Assembly (NCBI GenBank): GCA_018399495.1
Contig: JAGYOG010000025.1
Span: 1 to 39,084 of the forward strand
Length of the DNA stretch: 39,084 bases
Direction of reading: 5' to 3'
DNA from: Sphaerochaeta sp.
GTDB taxonomy: Bacteria > Spirochaetota > Spirochaetia > Sphaerochaetales > Sphaerochaetaceae
This document shows, piece after piece, positions 1 through 7,754 of the stretch (the first letter of the stretch is position 1; each line of letters starts with the position of its first letter). A program made the translations under genes and the position numbers. The notes beneath the pieces were generated by a model. The model searched no databases. It was not told the origin of the DNA and saw only the letters and a program-made list of their open reading frames with translations.

Positions 1-95
1 TACCCTGAGAAAATCTTGCAAACCTCGCAGGATTGTGCATCAATAGAGAGGATACATTTGTTTCCCTACTCCATACTGAGACTCGAGGTCAGAGA

Positions 96-951
96 ATGCA
101 ATGGATTGAGCGATTGAACGAAGCACTTAACTATGTGGAAGAACACCTCGATGGTGAAATTTCCTATGAGAAAGCGGCCCGGTTGGCAAACTGTTCAACC
201 TACCACTTCCAGAGGATGTTCACCTATATAGCAGGAGTTCCCCTCGGAGAGTACATCCGTAGAAAGGAAACTGACCAAGGCAGCCCTTGCACTCCAGCAA
301 GGGGAAAAAGTCTTGGATGTCTCACTTCACTATGGATATGACTCCCCTACCTCCTTCACCCGGGCGTTTCAGACACTCCATGGCGTGAACCCCTCTGAAG
401 CAAAGAAGGAAGGTGCATCTTTGAAAGCTTTTCCTAGAATCAGCTTCAGCCTGACCATCAAAGGAGACCAGGAAATGGAGTATCGAATTGAACGGAAGGA
501 CGCATTTCGCGTAACGGGGGTTTCTCTCAAGCTTGTCAAAGACATGGAAGAGAACATGAAAACAATACCGCAGTTCTGGGGTGAGAAGACCATGGATGGA
601 ACCATCCCCAAGCTGTGTTCGCTCATGAAGCCAGGGCATGGGCTCTTCGGTCTCTGCACCAACACCGATGAGAAAGACTATTAGCTCTATACCATAGGAA
701 TTGAACCGGATGAAGGCATTACCCTTGAAGGCATGAAAACTCAAGAGATGGATGCAACGCTTTGGGCAATATTCCCAGGCAGGGGAGAAATGCCTAATGT
801 CATCCAGGATGTTGAGCGACGTATCATGACAGATTAGTTGCCAACCAGTGGATACGAATTGGCAAAAGGGGTTGATGTTGAGTTGTATCTCTCAGAAGAC
901 CCAGCTGACCAAGTATTCGAGGTCTGGATGCCGATTAGGAAACAAGGCTGA
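96..951 (+). pseudogene. AraC-family regulator with GyrI-like effector domain, decayed
   Basis: Start ATG at 96 sits behind a GAGG motif. The first ~60 residues are an AraC-type helix-turn-helix (LNYVEEHLDG, AARLANCSTYHFQRMF, GEYIRR). An extra A in the AAAGG run near 264-268 shifts the frame. The next frame continues the second HTH (VLDVSLHYGYDSPTSFTRAF) and a GyrI-like/effector-binding domain beginning around MEYRIERKDA. Two in-frame TAG stops at 682-684 and 835-837 interrupt that domain; homologous reading continues past both to TGA at 949-951, ending in VFEVWMPIRKQG. The full protein would be about 285 residues, normal for AraC-GyrI fusions. One frameshift plus two nonsense changes make a functional product unlikely. 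The family assignment is confident; the ligand is unknown. Confidence 0.85.
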
Positions 952-961
952 TGATCATTAT

Positions 962-989
962 GAGAGAGCACCCCAAGGGGGCTCTCTTT
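962..989 (+). terminator. Rho-independent terminator after the AraC pseudogene
   Basis: Stem GAGAGC / GCTCTC with an inner CCCC / GGGG (one bulged A) and a two-base loop, followed by a short TTT. It lies 10 bases after the pseudogene stop and before the amidohydrolase promoter, so it separates the two transcription units. Confidence 0.65.
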
Positions 990-1040
990 CATAATTGCAC
1001 AGTTTGTATAGAAATCCATGCTAGAAGCACCATCTTTCAC

Positions 1041-1069
1041 TTGGAAGCAATAAAAGCTCATGGTATGAT
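1041..1069 (+). promoter_or_regulatory. Sigma-70-type promoter placing +1 on the ATG of the amidohydrolase gene
   Basis: -35 TTGGAA (1041-1046), 17-base spacer, -10 TATGAT (1064-1069) with an extended TGG just before it. Counting the last -10 base as -7 puts +1 at 1076, the A of the start ATG. No Shine-Dalgarno is visible before that ATG, so the mRNA may be leaderless. Confidence 0.5.
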
Positions 1070-1075
1070 TTGTTC

Positions 1076-2368
1076 ATGATTCTTAAACATACACGATACT
1101 TAGGCCCTGATTTCTCATTGTACTATAAGGATATCAGGATCCAGAACAACAATATCACAGACATACAGCCTTCCTTGCAGGCTGAGCATGAAGAAGAGAC
1201 CATCGATTGCTCAGACTACCTGATCTACCCCGCCCTTGCAGATTGTCATGTGCATACCCCAGATACCCTGCTCAGGGGTCTCTTCAGTGACATGAGCCTC
1301 CACGAGTGGTGTGACGAGACAGAACAAGGACGACTGCAAACATACCTGTTTGAATATCTCGACAACAGTGTGGGAACACCTAGCTTTGAAACACTGGTCC
1401 TGTATGCCTACCTGCAATATGTCAAATCAGGGGTTGGCTTCATCGTAGAGACCGGGCAGGCTGATGAGAGCAGTGGAATTCTGGAAGCATGTGCTGAGAA
1501 GATTGGTATCAAGGCATTGGTTGACTGGTATGACGAAACACCCAGTCATGAACTCACCAGCACCAATTTACAGCGCGGTACGCATTTCCCAGAAGAAGAG
1601 GACCTAGATGAGAAAGGCCTGCAAGAAGCAATAGATAGAGTCGCAAAAACCTCTTGGCCACTCATGACCCACTGCTTGGAGACACGCTTCAGAAGAGAAG
1701 AAATACTCAGAAAATTCGGTATGTCTACTGTGGAATTGCTAAACATGCAGGCTGTTCTGGATGAAAAAACTATTCTGTTCCATTGTGTTGAGACTTCCGA
1801 GAGGGACCGTGCGCTGCTATCTTCAAGCAAAGCTACAATCGTGCACTGTCCGGTTTCCAATCTTATCTCTGGAGCACGTTCCATGAATCTCAGTGATCTC
1901 TTGGAACGAGGTGCTCACATCACACTGGGAACAGATTACCTTACCCATGATATCTGGGAAGTAATGCGTACCACTTATGCTGAATTGAAACAGAGCACCA
2001 AGAGTGAACACTTTGGAGCAAACCACGTTTGGAACATGGCCAGCAAGGCAGCAGCTCCAATAGCCTCCGCCTCAGGATACCAGGGTACCATCATGGTTGG
2101 GGCTCCCGCTGACCTCCTCTTCGTGGAAGACAATTTCGCGCTCTCCCCTCTTATCGAAACCCCTGGATTCTCCAATGTCGCCTACAACACCTTGATCCAT
2201 ACCCGCCCCTCCATGATCAAGCACGTTATGCTGGGTGGACAGTGGATTATACGGGAAGGTCGGTGCCTTACCATCGATGAAGAAACACTCGAGATGGAAT
2301 ATGCAGCCATTTTACACAGTGTGTTCGCCGAGAAGCTCATCAATCGCCCTGATAGCCTTACACATTGA
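1076..2368 (+). CDS. Metal-dependent amidohydrolase (deaminase-like, TRZ/ATZ group)
   Basis: A 430-residue cytosolic hydrolase of the amidohydrolase superfamily. It has the N-terminal small beta domain, then the metal motif DCHVHTP (~residue 58), a THCLE strand with the third ligand histidine, HC/HCPVSN further on, and the C-terminal ligand aspartate in GTDYLTHD (~residue 290). The closing segment PADLLFVED and VMLGGQWIIREGR returns to the beta domain. This arrangement is typical of deaminases of nucleobases, SAH/MTA or triazines; the substrate cannot be read from sequence. ATG at 1076 is preferred over TTG at 1070 because of the promoter position. It stands alone between two terminator-like boundaries. 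Its last 57 bases overlap the convergent gene ending at 2312. Confidence 0.8.
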   Translation: MILKHTRYLGPDFSLYYKDIRIQNNNITDIQPSLQAEHEEETIDCSDYLIYPALADCHVHTPDTLLRGLFSDMSLHEWCDETEQGRLQTYLFEYLDNSVGTPSFETLVLYAYLQYVKSGVGFIVETGQADESSGILEACAEKIGIKALVDWYDETPSHELTSTNLQRGTHFPEEEDLDEKGLQEAIDRVAKTSWPLMTHCLETRFRREEILRKFGMSTVELLNMQAVLDEKTILFHCVETSERDRALLSSSKATIVHCPVSNLISGARSMNLSDLLERGAHITLGTDYLTHDIWEVMRTTYAELKQSTKSEHFGANHVWNMASKAAAPIASASGYQGTIMVGAPADLLFVEDNFALSPLIETPGFSNVAYNTLIHTRPSMIKHVMLGGQWIIREGRCLTIDEETLEMEYAAILHSVFAEKLINRPDSLTH

Positions 2369-2686
2369 GCTCATTCTTCTCTCCAGCAGGGTCCTCTGCG
2401 GACTACCTGGAACCAGGTTGTTGTACGAGTTCTCCAAGGAAGGAATAAGACCGGAGAGAACGGTCTGAGCCTCTCTGAGTTCATCTGAACAGTATGATAA
2501 GCCATCAGGGAACAGCACAGCAAAACCTACACGATAGGCACGCAATCGCCTCTCAGCCAATGCGGTGGGTGCACCCTTTCTCTGGAGTGTGAGAAGGGTT
2601 TTCTCCAACTTTCCAATTGTGGAAAGAAAGGAAGCTTTCATGATATCTTCTTCTCTGTGTAGCTCACTCATTTTTTTTATATACAT
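2312..2686 (-). CDS. Hypothetical helical protein overlapping the amidohydrolase 3' end
   Basis: 124 residues, no recognised family. It is rich in Leu, Arg and Glu with predicted long helices (for example IGKLEKTLLTLQRKG and a C-terminal RRMSSMCKAIRAIDELL) and has no signal peptide or membrane segment. The start at 2686 has GAGG a few bases upstream; an internal ATG at 2671 lacks a ribosome-binding site. The final 57 bases run antisense through the 3' end of the amidohydrolase gene. The pattern looks coding (few rare residues, amphipathic periodicity), but homologues were not checked. It could be a lineage-specific protein or, less likely, a spurious frame. Confidence 0.45.
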   Translation of the reverse strand: MYIKKMSELHREEDIMKASFLSTIGKLEKTLLTLQRKGAPTALAERRLRAYRVGFAVLFPDGLSYCSDELREAQTVLSGLIPSLENSYNNLVPGSPQRTLLERRMSSMCKAIRAIDELLGEHTV

Positions 2687-2701
2687 AAGCCTCGCATGAA
2701 A

Positions 2702-2736
2702 AACATTATGCCGACCCTCTTGAGAGAGTCGGCATA
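2702..2736 (-). terminator. Rho-independent terminator for the purine nucleoside permease gene
   Basis: Perfect 9-bp stem TATGCCGAC / GTCGGCATA with a further CTCT / AGAG inside. Read on the minus strand it is followed by a T run (AATGTTTTT). It lies 24 bases past the stop at 2760. Confidence 0.85.
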
Positions 2737-2759
2737 GAGATACGTGTTGAAATCCCTAC

Positions 2760-3755
2760 CTAAAAAGCATTTTTGTAGTTTTCCCAATCAGAGAGTAACT
2801 CATCAATGATGGTATTAGTAACAGCAAACCCGTTTTTCATACCAATAGAAAAAGCCCCGGAAGAAGCGTCCAGACTCTCTGTCACACTTTGTCCGGGATA
2901 CGGCTGGTCGTAGTTGACCACATCCCTGATTACAAGAAGCCGGTCAAGCTTGTTCTCATTCATAGCAACCACACCAAAGGCATTGTCTTCCATCTGGGTG
3001 ACCATATAGGTACCAGCGTCATAGGCAGCACACACATCGTCAGCATGTTCGCTGGAGGCTTTTCCGTGCCAGTAGCTGTCGCCGGTAACAGAGACACCTC
3101 TACGGACAGCAGGGGTTTCCAAAGCCTCATCGGCTGAATAATGTTTTCTGTATTCCTTAGCCGCATCGGCATCGTTAAGAGAAACATCCTGGACGAGTTC
3201 AAACGCCCAATCAACCAAAGAAGCATTGAGCTTGATAAATCCAGGGCGGTCATAGCCAACAGAACGTAAGAACAGGGTGTCAGAGTCCTTGGGATTATCA
3301 GATTCCTTCCATGCATGGCCAAGTTCATAATCAACCAAGGCATCTGCAATTACTACGTCCCCAAGGGTGCCACGCTCTGGATTCATCCCAGAACAGCCAC
3401 TGATAAGGATATACGTATCACTGAAGTCAAACCGATCGTCTCGAAGGATAGTTGTCAAGGTCGCACTTGCCTGCGCCTTTCCCATACCGGCGATAGCACC
3501 TGCAACACCATCTTCATTGACATAAAGCGTCAAGGGCAATGTATTCAACTCATATGACTCGGCACCATCAAAATAAGCTTCATAGAAGTGTTGGAACTCC
3601 CCTGCAAAGTCTCCCTTGTTTTCCCCTACTTCGAACATTCCAAACACCAGAACCTTGACCGGCTGCTTCTCTTCGATTGGCTGTGCAGCTACCATTGAAA
3701 TGGCAAGAAACAGCATTATCACAATGAGAATACATCGTACTTTTCTTTGTTTCAT
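2760..3755 (-). CDS. Purine nucleoside permease (NUP) family protein, exported
   Basis: 331 residues beginning with a clear signal peptide (MKQRKVRCILIVIMLFLA ending near MVAAQ). The mature part follows the NUP family: KVLVFGMFEVGE, ELNTLPLTLYVNEDGVAGAIAGMGKAQAS, then ILISGCSGMNPERGTLGDVVIAD, and GDSYWHG with QMEDNAFGVV. The family is named for fungal nucleoside transport, but its fold resembles nucleoside phosphorylases, and bacterial members are periplasmic or secreted. A role in extracytoplasmic binding or cleavage of nucleosides is inference. A strong GGAGGT ribosome-binding site precedes the ATG, and a terminator follows. It is a single-gene unit, divergent from the flavoprotein gene at 4068. 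Confidence 0.85.
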   Translation of the reverse strand: MKQRKVRCILIVIMLFLAISMVAAQPIEEKQPVKVLVFGMFEVGENKGDFAGEFQHFYEAYFDGAESYELNTLPLTLYVNEDGVAGAIAGMGKAQASATLTTILRDDRFDFSDTYILISGCSGMNPERGTLGDVVIADALVDYELGHAWKESDNPKDSDTLFLRSVGYDRPGFIKLNASLVDWAFELVQDVSLNDADAAKEYRKHYSADEALETPAVRRGVSVTGDSYWHGKASSEHADDVCAAYDAGTYMVTQMEDNAFGVVAMNENKLDRLLVIRDVVNYDQPYPGQSVTESLDASSGAFSIGMKNGFAVTNTIIDELLSDWENYKNAF

Positions 3756-3999
3756 TTTGGACCTCCATCCTTAAAAACTACCTACAGCGTAGGGAAGGAG
3801 AAAAACAACTGCAAGAGGAGTTTAATATCTTATCATTTCACTCGAGAAACGAAATTTTTGAGGAATAACTGGATATTTATTACAAATTTGCCATATATGT
3901 CAATAACAGCACAATGAGTGAGGAGATCCATATACAAAAAATTTTCCTCTTTCGATCTTGAGTGATTTGGTAGGGGATCCAACAAAAGAATCTTTTCTT
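3756..3999. other. Divergent intergenic region, left part
   Basis: AT-rich spacer between the divergent NUP and flavoprotein genes. I see no open frame with coding character and no RNA gene. It presumably holds the NUP promoter, but no convincing -35/-10 pair stands out. The right end of the spacer carries the long dyad annotated separately. Confidence 0.4.
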
Positions 4000-4026
4000 A
4001 CACTATTACAAATATTGTAATTGTGT
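4000..4026. promoter_or_regulatory. 27-bp dyad operator candidate upstream of the flavoprotein gene
   Basis: Core ATTACAA-ATA-TTGTAAT (4005-4021) flanked by ACAC on the left and GTGT on the right. That gives 11 of 12 outer pairs complementary around a three-base centre. It sits 42 bases before the ATG of the NMO/FabK-like gene. The size and symmetry fit a TetR- or MarR-type dimer or tetramer site; the regulator is unknown. Confidence 0.5.
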
Positions 4027-4067
4027 TAATATTTAAGCACATCATACCTATACTAGAGGAATGTAGC

Positions 4068-5501
4068 ATGACAATACCAGATTTAGAAACATTACATACC
4101 AATCTCAAAAGCGTGATGCACCACTGTGTGCAACAACTCCATCTAGGGGAGGTCAAACCTGCGATTGATAAAATTCTCAGTTCAAAGATTGCTTGGCCGG
4201 AATTGAGAATTGGTGATCTTGTGGCAAAGACCCCCATTGTCCAAGGGGGAATGGGAGTAGGGATCTCTCTCTCATCGCTTGCATCGGCTGTGGCCAATGT
4301 AGGAGGCATCGGAGTCATCGCAGCTAATGGGATCGGACTTTTGGATAAGGACTACTATGCGGACGGCAGAGCTGCCAACCTCAGAGTATTTCGAAAGGAG
4401 ATTCAGAAAGCTCGGAACATGAGTGACGGAATCATTGGAGTAAACATCATGGTCGCAGTGAATGATTACCACCAGCTCCTCGATGTTGCCATTGAGGAAA
4501 AGGTAGATATCGTCTTTCTTGGTGCAGGACTCCCGATCAAGAATATACCCGTTGAAGCGATGAGAAAGGCAAACATAAAGTTTGCCCCTATCGTAAGCTC
4601 TGCCAGGGCAGCCCAAATGATATTCCGTATGTGGGAGAAGCTTTATAGTGATACCCCTGATGCAGTCGTAGTGGAAGGACCAAAAGCCGGAGGCCATCTC
4701 GGTTTCACAGTAGAACAACTGGATGATCCAGAGTTCCAACTTGAGACCATCGTTCCCAAGGTAGTAGAAGCCCTCAAATCTTTCGAAGAAAGCAAAGGAA
4801 TCCCGATTCCTGTCATTGCAGGGGGTGGAGTATACACGGGAAAAGATATCTATAAGGTACTTAGTCTTGGTGCAAGTGCCATACAAATGGCAACCCGCTT
4901 TGTTGCTACTGACGAGTGTGACGCCGACATTCGTTTCAAGGAAGCCTACGTTTCCTGTACGAAAGAAGAAATAGGACTCATTAAAAGTCCTGTGGGAATG
5001 CCGGGACGTGCAATTCGCAACCAGTTCATTCTTGACAGTGAAGCCGGAAAGAATCCCCCGTTTCGTTGTGCATGGAAATGCCTGGCAACCTGTAAGGCAG
5101 AACAGGCAAACTACTGCATCTCCATTGCTTTGAACAATGCAAGAAAAGGATTGCTGAATAGTGGTTATGTCTTTGCAGGAAGCAACGCTTACAGGGTCAA
5201 GAGAATCGTACCGGTAGCCACCCTGGTTGAAGAATTGCAGAGAGGATACCAGTTGAATGTTCAAACAAAATTGGCTGAACTCCTGGAGACGGTGAAAGCA
5301 TTGCTTGATGCGTACGGGAAGAAAGAAGCCTTGCTGGGAGAGCTCTCTGAGCGCTATGAGCAAGCTTTGGAAGCCCTTCCTAGCCAGAAAGCTGTCATCA
5401 CTGCACTGAAAAAACAGTACAACAAGCTTGTCTCACAACAGGAAGAGCTTCGCTTGACCGTGAAAGAGAAACTCGTGGTCTCTTCACACTTGGCACATTA
5501 G
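4068..5501 (+). CDS. Nitronate monooxygenase / FabK-like FMN enzyme
   Basis: 477 residues. The TIM-barrel flavoprotein signatures of the NMO/2-nitropropane dioxygenase family are present: TPIVQGGMGVGIS near residue 55, GVIAANGIG, EGPKAGGHLG (~residue 205) and IPVIAGGGVYTGKDIYKVLSLGASAIQMATRF for the FMN phosphate. A cysteine-rich stretch CX3CX3CX7C (within FRCAWKCLATCKAEQANYC) lies near residue 340, and a charged helical tail (~residues 400-470) follows. The family oxidises nitronates or reduces enoyl-ACP; which applies here is not decidable. The start at 4068 has GAGGA 7 bases upstream; the GTG at 4023 has none. It converges on the PNPOx-like gene with a 4-base overlap. Confidence 0.82.
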   Translation: MTIPDLETLHTNLKSVMHHCVQQLHLGEVKPAIDKILSSKIAWPELRIGDLVAKTPIVQGGMGVGISLSSLASAVANVGGIGVIAANGIGLLDKDYYADGRAANLRVFRKEIQKARNMSDGIIGVNIMVAVNDYHQLLDVAIEEKVDIVFLGAGLPIKNIPVEAMRKANIKFAPIVSSARAAQMIFRMWEKLYSDTPDAVVVEGPKAGGHLGFTVEQLDDPEFQLETIVPKVVEALKSFEESKGIPIPVIAGGGVYTGKDIYKVLSLGASAIQMATRFVATDECDADIRFKEAYVSCTKEEIGLIKSPVGMPGRAIRNQFILDSEAGKNPPFRCAWKCLATCKAEQANYCISIALNNARKGLLNSGYVFAGSNAYRVKRIVPVATLVEELQRGYQLNVQTKLAELLETVKALLDAYGKKEALLGELSERYEQALEALPSQKAVITALKKQYNKLVSQQEELRLTVKEKLVVSSHLAH

Positions 5502-5869
5502 AACAACTTTTCCTGGCCGCTGTAGCCATCTTGGGCATGGAGTACCAGTGCTCCGTGTCCAGGGTGTTCAACGGAATTGAATGCCTTCATGAAATCATAA
5601 TAGACTCCCTCTGTGTGGTAGCTCACATCCCCTTTCAGCTGATACGAATTACCCTCCTCAGTAATGAAGAGAACCGAAGCTTTGGTTCCAGTATCGATGT
5701 TCTGCTTCGTTTTATCGAAGTAGTTGTTGGCTATGACAATTTCATTGTCCTGATAGAGATCTGCACAGATGGCATAGATGCTGTTGGGCAGCCCTTTCTC
5801 ATCAACGGTAGTGAGTACAACAGCAGGCTGTCGGTTCTTCCAAGCTGTAATGATTGCTTTTGGTAACAT
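5498..5869 (-). CDS. Pyridoxamine 5'-phosphate oxidase-fold flavoprotein
   Basis: 123 residues of the split-barrel FMN-binding family: AIITAWKNRQPAVVLTTVDEKGLPNSIYAI at the start, then DNEIVIANNYFDKTKQNI and ASVLFITEEGNSYQLKGDVSYHTEG. These small stand-alone proteins bind FMN, F420 or haem, and most have no known substrate, so PNPOx activity should not be assumed. GGAGG lies 7 bases before the ATG. It is a monocistronic-looking gene, convergent with the NMO-like gene; its own 3' end overlaps that gene by four bases. Confidence 0.8.
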   Translation of the reverse strand: MLPKAIITAWKNRQPAVVLTTVDEKGLPNSIYAICADLYQDNEIVIANNYFDKTKQNIDTGTKASVLFITEEGNSYQLKGDVSYHTEGVYYDFMKAFNSVEHPGHGALVLHAQDGYSGQEKLF

Positions 5870-5934
5870 GATATATCCTCCAGTAGTCTATATTATGCTT
5901 ATTGCCTATTTCATGCAAGCTGCATTATTGCACG

Positions 5935-5985
5935 AACTAAAAACCATCCGCTCCTTGTATGCGTAGCAATACAACAAACGGATGG
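5935..5985 (-). terminator. Terminator for the iron-type alcohol dehydrogenase
   Basis: Two-stage hairpin: outer CCATCCG / CGGATGG and inner TTGTAT / ATACAA. On the minus strand it runs into TTTTTAG. It lies 22 bases past the stop of the dehydrogenase gene. Confidence 0.75.
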
Positions 5986-6006
5986 ATGGATAAATATTGT
6001 AACGAT

Positions 6007-7176
6007 CTATCTAAACGACAGCTGATAAATCCTCAGACAATCCTCATCGCTGAGGGTCATCGGGTCAACCTCGAACAGACCGCCCATGTTCTCTCTGGCG
6101 TTCTTCACCATTAAGGGGATCTCCTCCTCAGTCATTCCGTAGTCACTCATTTTGAGGTCTGCTACCCCACAATCCTTCTGGAGATCCTCCAAGGCTTTTA
6201 CAAAGTCCATTGCTTCTGTTGCCTCTTTCTTGCCCAGAGCCTTCGCCATCTCGGTCATCCGCTCATCAGCAATATGGTTCTCGGCAATATGGGTGTAGTA
6301 GGCCTTGCTTATCATGATCAAACCTGCACCATGAGCAAGCTCTGGATGGAAGGCACTCATGGCATGCTCAAGCGAATGTTCGCTGATGCATCCACTGGTC
6401 CATTCGACAAGACCTGCAAGGGTATTAGCAAGAGCTACATCTTCGCGTGCTGCGAGGTCCTTACCATCCTCAACTGCAATTCTCAAGCTCTTACCAATGA
6501 GCCGTATCGCTTCCAAGCTATAGAGATCACTGAACGTATTTGCTGTCTTGTTGAGATACCCTTCTGTGCTGTGAAAGAGTGCATCGAAGCCTTGGAATGC
6601 TGTGAGCTGTGGAGGAACACTAACCATCAAGGTTGGATCGACAATGCTGAGCGTTGGAAAGGTGTCCACAGTGCCCATACCAATCTTCTCATTGGTCTCT
6701 TCCTTGGTTATGACCAACCAAGGGTCTACCTCCGTACCGGTTCCTGCTGTAGTGGTAATAGCAACAATTGGGAATGGTTTTTTATTCATGGGCTGGCCCT
6801 TTCCAGAGCCTCCGCTTATATAGTCCCAAAGATCTCCATCATTGGTTGCCATGATGGCAATCGCTTTCGCTGAGTCAATGATTGATCCACCTCCGAGTCC
6901 AATGACAAAGTCGCATCCATTCTCCTTGGCGAGGGCAGCACCTTCGGCGACATGCCGTTTGACGGGGTTGGGAAGAATCTTGTCAAAGACTTCGTAGGCA
7001 ACACCAGCTTGCTTTAATTGATCTTCAACTTGGCCAAGATAGCCGTACTTACGGGTAGATGTACCGCTGGAAATAACGATTAACGCCTTCTTTCCGGGGA
7101 GTGACTGTTCGTGGAGTGTTGAGAGTGTATTCTGACCGAAAACAAGTTTCGTTGGGAGAAAATAGGTCATGTTCAT
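6007..7176 (-). CDS. Iron-containing (group III) alcohol dehydrogenase
   Basis: 389 residues, full length for the family. N-terminal Rossmann-like half: PTKLVFGQNTLSTL, GLGGGSIIDSAKAIA (nucleotide phosphate loop, ~residue 95) and TTTAGTGTEVDPW. The C-terminal helical half carries the metal ligands: GFDALFHSTE (Asp and His), then SLEHAMSAFHPELAHGAGL (two His). The likely reaction is NAD(P)H-dependent aldehyde-to-alcohol reduction in fermentation, with close relatives acting on butanol or lactaldehyde. AAGGAGG precedes the ATG at 7176. A terminator follows, and the 205-base upstream spacer separates it from the KdgF-like cupin, so it is probably transcribed alone. Confidence 0.9.
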   Translation of the reverse strand: MNMTYFLPTKLVFGQNTLSTLHEQSLPGKKALIVISSGTSTRKYGYLGQVEDQLKQAGVAYEVFDKILPNPVKRHVAEGAALAKENGCDFVIGLGGGSIIDSAKAIAIMATNDGDLWDYISGGSGKGQPMNKKPFPIVAITTTAGTGTEVDPWLVITKEETNEKIGMGTVDTFPTLSIVDPTLMVSVPPQLTAFQGFDALFHSTEGYLNKTANTFSDLYSLEAIRLIGKSLRIAVEDGKDLAAREDVALANTLAGLVEWTSGCISEHSLEHAMSAFHPELAHGAGLIMISKAYYTHIAENHIADERMTEMAKALGKKEATEAMDFVKALEDLQKDCGVADLKMSDYGMTEEEIPLMVKNARENMGGLFEVDPMTLSDEDCLRIYQLSFR

Positions 7177-7381
7177 ACAAACCTCCTTGGTTTATGTATA
7201 TAACATACAACTATTCTTTACTCTCGGCAAATAAAGGATGCCCTGCTGACATATAGACAGAAACCAAACATCGAAAGACAATAACGCGTCGGAGAATCTC
7301 CAAAACATTCCATGAAGAAAGTATCTCGAAGTATTTCAGACATCACTACAAAAACAATCTTTGGGTACTTGGTGAGGAATC

Positions 7382-7705
7382 CTAGAGGAAATCTTCCCGA
7401 GCAGGTGTGAAGCAATCTAGTACCATGCCATCTTCCAAGCAGGTGACGCCATGCTCAACGTTTGAAGGGAATGCAAAGGTATCACCAGGGCCTGCTTCTA
7501 CAAACTCTCCATTACTTCCAAACGAGAAACGCCCAGACTTGATATAGCTTATCTGATGATGAGGGTGACTATGAACAGGTACTACCGCTCCGGAAGCAAA
7601 GGTTACTTCAACCAACATCAGCTCGGGAGTATGAGAGAGGACCCTTCTCGAAACCCCAGGGGCCATGGTAATAGCCGTTGTATCAACGTATATCATTTTA
7701 TTCAT
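7382..7705 (-). CDS. KdgF-like cupin (unsaturated uronate-processing type)
   Basis: 107 residues, a single cupin barrel. Metal-ligand pattern HSHPHHQISYI with the later histidine in NVEHGV. The ending VLDCFTPAREDFL closely follows the KdgF pattern (VLD-F-P-RED). KdgF proteins help linearise 4,5-unsaturated uronates during pectin or alginate breakdown, feeding 2-keto-3-deoxygluconate. That fits the KDG kinase at 13.3 kb and the eda remnant, but specificity is inferred. The start at 7705 has GGAG upstream; the longer frame from 7732 has no such site. It lies just downstream of the decayed TIM-barrel gene on the same strand and was probably co-transcribed with it. Confidence 0.75.
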   Translation of the reverse strand: MNKMIYVDTTAITMAPGVSRRVLSHTPELMLVEVTFASGAVVPVHSHPHHQISYIKSGRFSFGSNGEFVEAGPGDTFAFPSNVEHGVTCLEDGMVLDCFTPAREDFL

Positions 7706-7754
7706 ATCTGCTCCTGCAGAAAGACTACCCAATTTTAGGAAGGAAGAGAAGCTC

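Noticed and set aside
322-744. Minus-strand open frame inside the AraC pseudogene
   Set aside because: Shadow of the coding strand; no ribosome-binding site and no recognisable motif, whereas the plus strand shows HTH and GyrI-like homology.
4272-5363. 363-codon minus-strand open frame across the NMO-like gene
   Set aside because: Lies antisense within a well-conserved enzyme gene, is unusually rich in Cys, Tyr, Phe and His, and has no start signal.
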